Source: an uncultured Collinsella sp. (lineage in GTDB: Bacteria; Actinomycetota; Coriobacteriia; Coriobacteriales; Coriobacteriaceae). From it: a DNA stretch of 8,642 nt. The stretch is from contig URYW01000076.1 of the NCBI GenBank assembly GCA_900552145.1, positions 1 to 8,642 on the forward strand. Reading direction: 5' to 3'. Shown here piece by piece: positions 5,744 through 8,642 of this stretch (within the stretch, counting starts at the first letter, position 1; each line of letters starts with the position of its first letter). Position numbers and translations under genes: made by a program. The notes under the pieces were generated by a model. That model was not told the DNA's origin. It worked only from the letters and a program-made list of their open reading frames with translations, and made no database searches.

Positions 5744-5775
5744 AAAAAGAGGCTCATCAAAAAGAATGAGCCCCT
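5744..5775 (-). terminator. Intrinsic terminator/attenuator between valS and folC
   Basis: On the - strand AGGGGCTCAT (5775-5766) pairs with ATGAGCCTCT (5757-5748) over 10 positions with one G-U wobble. The 8-nt loop is TCTTTTTG, and a run of five T spans 5748-5744. Only 22 nt separate the T-run from the folC ATG, which leaves no room for a promoter in between. It can therefore end valS transcription, attenuate folC, or both. I found no recognisable riboswitch upstream. Confidence 0.75.
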
Positions 5776-5881
5776 CGCGTTGACAATTTCAGCCTTTACC
5801 CGATTGCAGCAAGATCAAGGCCACAACCCAGTGGCCCCAACACGCCAGATGCAAACAACCACGTAAACGAACTAGGAGCGG
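5776..5881 (-). other. valS-folC intergenic spacer with a small hairpin; no gene seen
   Basis: I see no ORF with a ribosome binding site in this 106-bp stretch. It holds one short stem, GGCCAC (5819-5824) with GTGGCC (5831-5836) and a 6-nt loop. A promoter for folC, if it exists, should be in this stretch, but no convincing -35/-10 pair is visible on the - strand. Confidence 0.5.
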
Positions 5882-5982
5882 CCCGATGCTTTGCTCGCCG
5901 CAAGTTCCGCACGCAAAGGACAGCACTTAATGTGCTGTCCGTCTTGCGCAGGACTGTCCACAGCGGAGAGCAAAGCATCGGG
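5882..5982. repeat. About 100-nt composite palindrome between valS and folC
   Basis: The outer arms CCCGATGCTTTGCTC (5882-5896) and GAGCAAAGCATCGGG (5968-5982) are 15 bp perfect. They extend past one mismatch by CCGC/GCGG (5898-5901, 5963-5966). The tip is a second hairpin, GGACAGCAC (5918-5926) with GTGCTGTCC (5932-5940) and loop TTAAT, extended by CGCAA/TTGCG (5912-5916, 5944-5948). Between them a short imperfect AGTTCC/GGACT pairing makes it one long rod. It lies 19 bp after the valS stop. Neither strand has a T-tract, so it is not a canonical terminator. It may be an mRNA-stabilising or processing structure, or a REP-like element. Confidence 0.75.
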
Positions 5983-6001
5983 ACGCGCCCCCAAGTTAGA
6001 C

Positions 6002-8642
6002 CTACGAGAAGTCTGCAACCTGAGCAGTCAGCGCCGCCAGGATCTCCTTGAGCTCAGCTGCACGGTCCCTCTTCTTCTGCACCACCGCAGGTGCGGCCTT
6101 GGCCACAAAGCCCTCGTTGGCGAGCGTCTTCTCGCAACCGGCGAGCTCCTTCTGGGCCGCGGCGATCTCCTTCTCCAGACGTGCCTTCTCGGCCGAAAGG
6201 TCAACCTTGCCCTCGAGCACCACAAAGACCTCGACACCGCTATCGACCACGGCAATGCTCGCAGCCGGTTTCTCAACATCGGTACCCATGACCAGCGAGG
6301 CGGTGTTCACCAACGGCTCGATGGTCGAGCGTAGGCTCTCGAGCTTCTCGATGTCCTCGGCACCGGCACGCACGACAACGTCGAGCTCGGCCTTGGGGCT
6401 CAAGCGATAACGCGAACGCGTGGCGCGGGCGGCGGAAACGACGGCGCGGCACAGCTCAAACGCGCGCTCGGCGGGCTCGTCGACGTACTTGGCGTAGTCG
6501 GCGGGCTCCGGCCAGTTGGCGATCATGAGCGCCTCGGCGCGGTCCACGTTGCCCTCGGCGTCCAGATCGAGCACGCTCGCCGGCATGTTGTCCCAGATCT
6601 CCTCGGTAACAAACGGCATGAGCGGGTGCATCAGGCGAATGGAGGTGTCGAGCACAAAGATCAGGTTGCGCTGGGCCTGCAGACGGCCCTCGCCCTTCAG
6701 GCGGGCCTTAGTGACCTCGACGTACCAGTCGCAGACCTCGTTCCAGAAGAACTGCTGCACGCCGCGGGCCATATCGCCAAAGGTGTAGTTCTCAATACCC
6801 TCGGTGACCATCTTCACGGCCTTGGCCGTGCGGCTGAACATCCAGGCGTCGGCCGGCGTCTCCACGACGGGCTCGCCGGGCGTGTAGCCCTCCATGTTCA
6901 TGAGCAGGAAGCGGCTGGCGTTCCAAATCTTGGTCACAAACGACTTGGCCTGCTCGGTGCGCGGGCTGTCGATGAGCTTCTTGGTCTTCTTGTCGATGTT
7001 CGCGTCGAACTTGACGTCCTGATTGTTGGTGCACAGCGTGAGCAAGTTGAAGCGCATGGCGTCGGCGCCGTACATGCCAATGAGGTCCATGGGGTCAACG
7101 CCGTTGCCCTTGGACTTGGACATGCGGCTGCCGTCCTTAGCCAGAATCGTCGGGTAGATGACGACGTCCTTAAACGGCACCTCGTCCAGGAAGTACAGCG
7201 AGCTCATGACCATGCGGGCGACCCACAGCGCGATGATGTCGCGCGCGGTGACCAGCGCCGTCGTGGGGTGATGGCCCTCGAGCAGCTCCGGCTTTTGCGG
7301 CCAGCCCTGCGTGGCGAAGGTCCACAGCTGCGAGCTGAACCAGGTGTCCAGCACGTTCTCGTCCTGATGCACGTGATGGCCGCCGCACTTGGGGCACACG
7401 TCGGTGTCCGCGGTAAGAGCGTCCTCCCAGCCGCAGTCCTCGCAGTAGAACACGGGAATGCGGTGGCCCCACCACAGCTGGCGGCTGATGCACCAGTCCT
7501 TAAGATTCTCCATCCAGGTGGTATAGGTCTGCGTCCAACGCGCGGGGTGGAAGGTGACCTTGCCGGAGTTGACGGCGGCGAGCGCCGGCCCTTTGAGCTT
7601 GTCGACGGCGACGAACCACTGCTCAGACAGCCACGGCTCAAGCGCGGCGTCGCAACGGTAGCAGTGCATGACGGAGTGATCGAGGTCCTCGACGTGATCG
7701 AGCAGGTCGTGCTCCTCGAACCACTTGATAACGGCCTCGCGGCACTCGTCGCGGTTCATGCCGGTGAACTCGCCATAGCCCTCGACGACCACCGCGTGCT
7801 CGTCGAAAATGTTGATCTGCGGCAGGTCGTGGGCCTGACCCATGGCGTAATCGTTGGGGTCGTGAGCCGGGGTGACCTTGACGAAGCCGGAGCCAAAGTT
7901 GGCGTCGACATGCCAATCCTCAAAGATGGGGATCTCGCGGTTGACGATGGGGAGCTTGACGGTCTTACCCACAAAGGCGGCCTTCTCGGGATCCTTCGGG
8001 GAGACGGCAACGCCCGTGTCGCCGAGCATGGTCTCGGGGCGCGTGGTGGCGACGACGATGTAGTCCTGGCCGTTGACCGGCTCGGTCAGCGGGTAGCGCA
8101 GGTGCCACAGGTGGCCCTTCTCGTCCTTATACTCGGCCTCGTCGTCCGAGATAGCGGTAGTGCAGTTGGGGCACCAGTTGACGATGCGCTTACCGCGATA
8201 GATCAGACCGTCGTGGTACCAGTCGCAGAAGACCTTGCGCACGGCCTGGGCATAGTCCTCGTCCATGGTAAAGCGCTCGTTATCGAAGTCGACGGAGCAG
8301 CCCATGCGCTTGATCTGCTCGACGATGATGCCGCCGTACTCGTGGGTCCAGTCCCAGCAGGCGTCGACAAACTTGTCGCGACCAATCTCCAGGCGGCTAA
8401 TGCCCTCGCTCTTGAGCTTCTTGTCGACCTTGGTCTGCGTGGCGATACCGGCGTGAGCGGTTCCGAGCACCCAGCGCGTGGACTTGCCGCGCATGCGGGC
8501 CATACGAATGATGGCGTCCTGGATGGAGTCGTCGGTAGCGTGACCCATGTGAAGCTTGCCGGTAACGTTGGGAGGCGGAATGGTGACGGTGCAGTCGCCC
8601 ACGCCCTCACGGCGCTTGTAGTAGCCGCCGTCGAGCCACTTC
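6002..8642 (-). CDS. valS: Valyl-tRNA synthetase (5' end outside window)
   Basis: A class Ia aminoacyl-tRNA synthetase charging tRNA-Val. 879 residues are visible and the frame is still open at the right edge (KWLDGGYYKRREG precedes VGDCTVTIPPPN), so only about 20 N-terminal residues should be missing. Numbering from the first visible residue: HIGH signature HMGH (31-34); CP1 editing domain with TTRPETMLGD (199-208) and TPAHDPNDY (about 257-265), which clears mischarged threonine in this family; paired cysteines C157/C160, C327/C330, C400/C403 and C416/C419 that look like zinc knuckles; and RMSKS (506-510) in place of KMSKS. The last ~70 residues are a charged C-terminal coiled coil (KARLEKEIAAAQKEL), usual for ValRS tRNA binding. 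The GTG at 8600-8602 is internal, not the start. folC follows after 280 bp containing a long hairpin and a terminator. Any leader such as a T-box would lie outside the window. Confidence 0.97.
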   Translation of the reverse strand, partial: KWLDGGYYKRREGVGDCTVTIPPPNVTGKLHMGHATDDSIQDAIIRMARMRGKSTRWVLGTAHAGIATQTKVDKKLKSEGISRLEIGRDKFVDACWDWTHEYGGIIVEQIKRMGCSVDFDNERFTMDEDYAQAVRKVFCDWYHDGLIYRGKRIVNWCPNCTTAISDDEAEYKDEKGHLWHLRYPLTEPVNGQDYIVVATTRPETMLGDTGVAVSPKDPEKAAFVGKTVKLPIVNREIPIFEDWHVDANFGSGFVKVTPAHDPNDYAMGQAHDLPQINIFDEHAVVVEGYGEFTGMNRDECREAVIKWFEEHDLLDHVEDLDHSVMHCYRCDAALEPWLSEQWFVAVDKLKGPALAAVNSGKVTFHPARWTQTYTTWMENLKDWCISRQLWWGHRIPVFYCEDCGWEDALTADTDVCPKCGGHHVHQDENVLDTWFSSQLWTFATQGWPQKPELLEGHHPTTALVTARDIIALWVARMVMSSLYFLDEVPFKDVVIYPTILAKDGSRMSKSKGNGVDPMDLIGMYGADAMRFNLLTLCTNNQDVKFDANIDKKTKKLIDSPRTEQAKSFVTKIWNASRFLLMNMEGYTPGEPVVETPADAWMFSRTAKAVKMVTEGIENYTFGDMARGVQQFFWNEVCDWYVEVTKARLKGEGRLQAQRNLIFVLDTSIRLMHPLMPFVTEEIWDNMPASVLDLDAEGNVDRAEALMIANWPEPADYAKYVDEPAERAFELCRAVVSAARATRSRYRLSPKAELDVVVRAGAEDIEKLESLRSTIEPLVNTASLVMGTDVEKPAASIAVVDSGVEVFVVLEGKVDLSAEKARLEKEIAAAQKELAGCEKTLANEGFVAKAAPAVVQKKRDRAAELKEILAALTAQVADFS

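Noticed and set aside
4717..5769. Long + strand open frame of 350 codons opposite folC
   Set aside because: The folC frame carries all the expected motifs, while the antisense product has no recognisable domain and no ribosome binding site.
5780..5785. TTGACA on the + strand as a -35 promoter element
   Set aside because: No -10-like hexamer lies about 17 nt downstream, and it points into the 3' end of valS on the opposite strand with no + strand gene to serve.
8600..8602. GTG as the start of valS
   Set aside because: The frame continues upstream to the window edge with conserved ValRS N-terminal residues (KWLDGGYYKR), so this codon is internal.

Overview
This is a GC-rich window with two convergent gene blocks. 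Four genes on the + strand fill the left half and two genes on the - strand fill the right half; they face each other across about 350 bp of repeat-rich DNA. The high GC content, the gene families and the palindromic repeats between genes suggest a gut actinobacterium of the class Coriobacteriia, Collinsella-like. That assignment is an inference from gene content and style, because no rRNA or marker gene is present.

Bases 1-2740 hold a tight three-gene operon for an anaerobic flavin/iron-sulfur dehydrogenase. Its parts are the C-terminal two thirds of a GlpA-like FAD dehydrogenase with a BFD-type [2Fe-2S] domain, an FAD/NAD(P)-binding oxidoreductase, and a small DUF1667 protein with a four-cysteine pattern. 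The gaps are 1 and 4 nt. The trio is most likely a non-canonical glycerol-3-phosphate (or related 2-hydroxyacid) dehydrogenase that feeds electrons to a nicotinamide or membrane carrier. Bases 2741-2937 carry a palindromic repeat and a leader containing an 11-codon ORF with its own ribosome binding site. An M24 Xaa-Pro-type metallopeptidase follows at 2938-4026.

Bases 4027-4377 encode no credible protein. They hold a 14-bp perfect palindrome, a roughly 140-bp element with long terminal inverted repeats that folds as a three-way junction and contains a clear + strand terminator, and a second copy of the palindromic repeat nested in a likely - strand terminator. The peptidase gene is therefore bracketed by two copies of the same 74-bp repeat and by an inverted pair of near-identical 20-mers.

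On the - strand, valS (valyl-tRNA synthetase, 5' end outside the window) is followed by folC (folylpolyglutamate/dihydrofolate synthase), a gene order also known in Firmicutes. The 280 bp between them contains a composite ~100-nt hairpin and an intrinsic terminator only 22 nt before the folC start codon, which suggests attenuation or partial readthrough of folC.

I see no phage, transposase, CRISPR, toxin or defence genes. The coding genes are ordinary. The unusual content is the structured repeat DNA between them, the candidate leader peptide, and the molybdopterin-oxidoreductase-like cysteine spacing of the DUF1667 protein.
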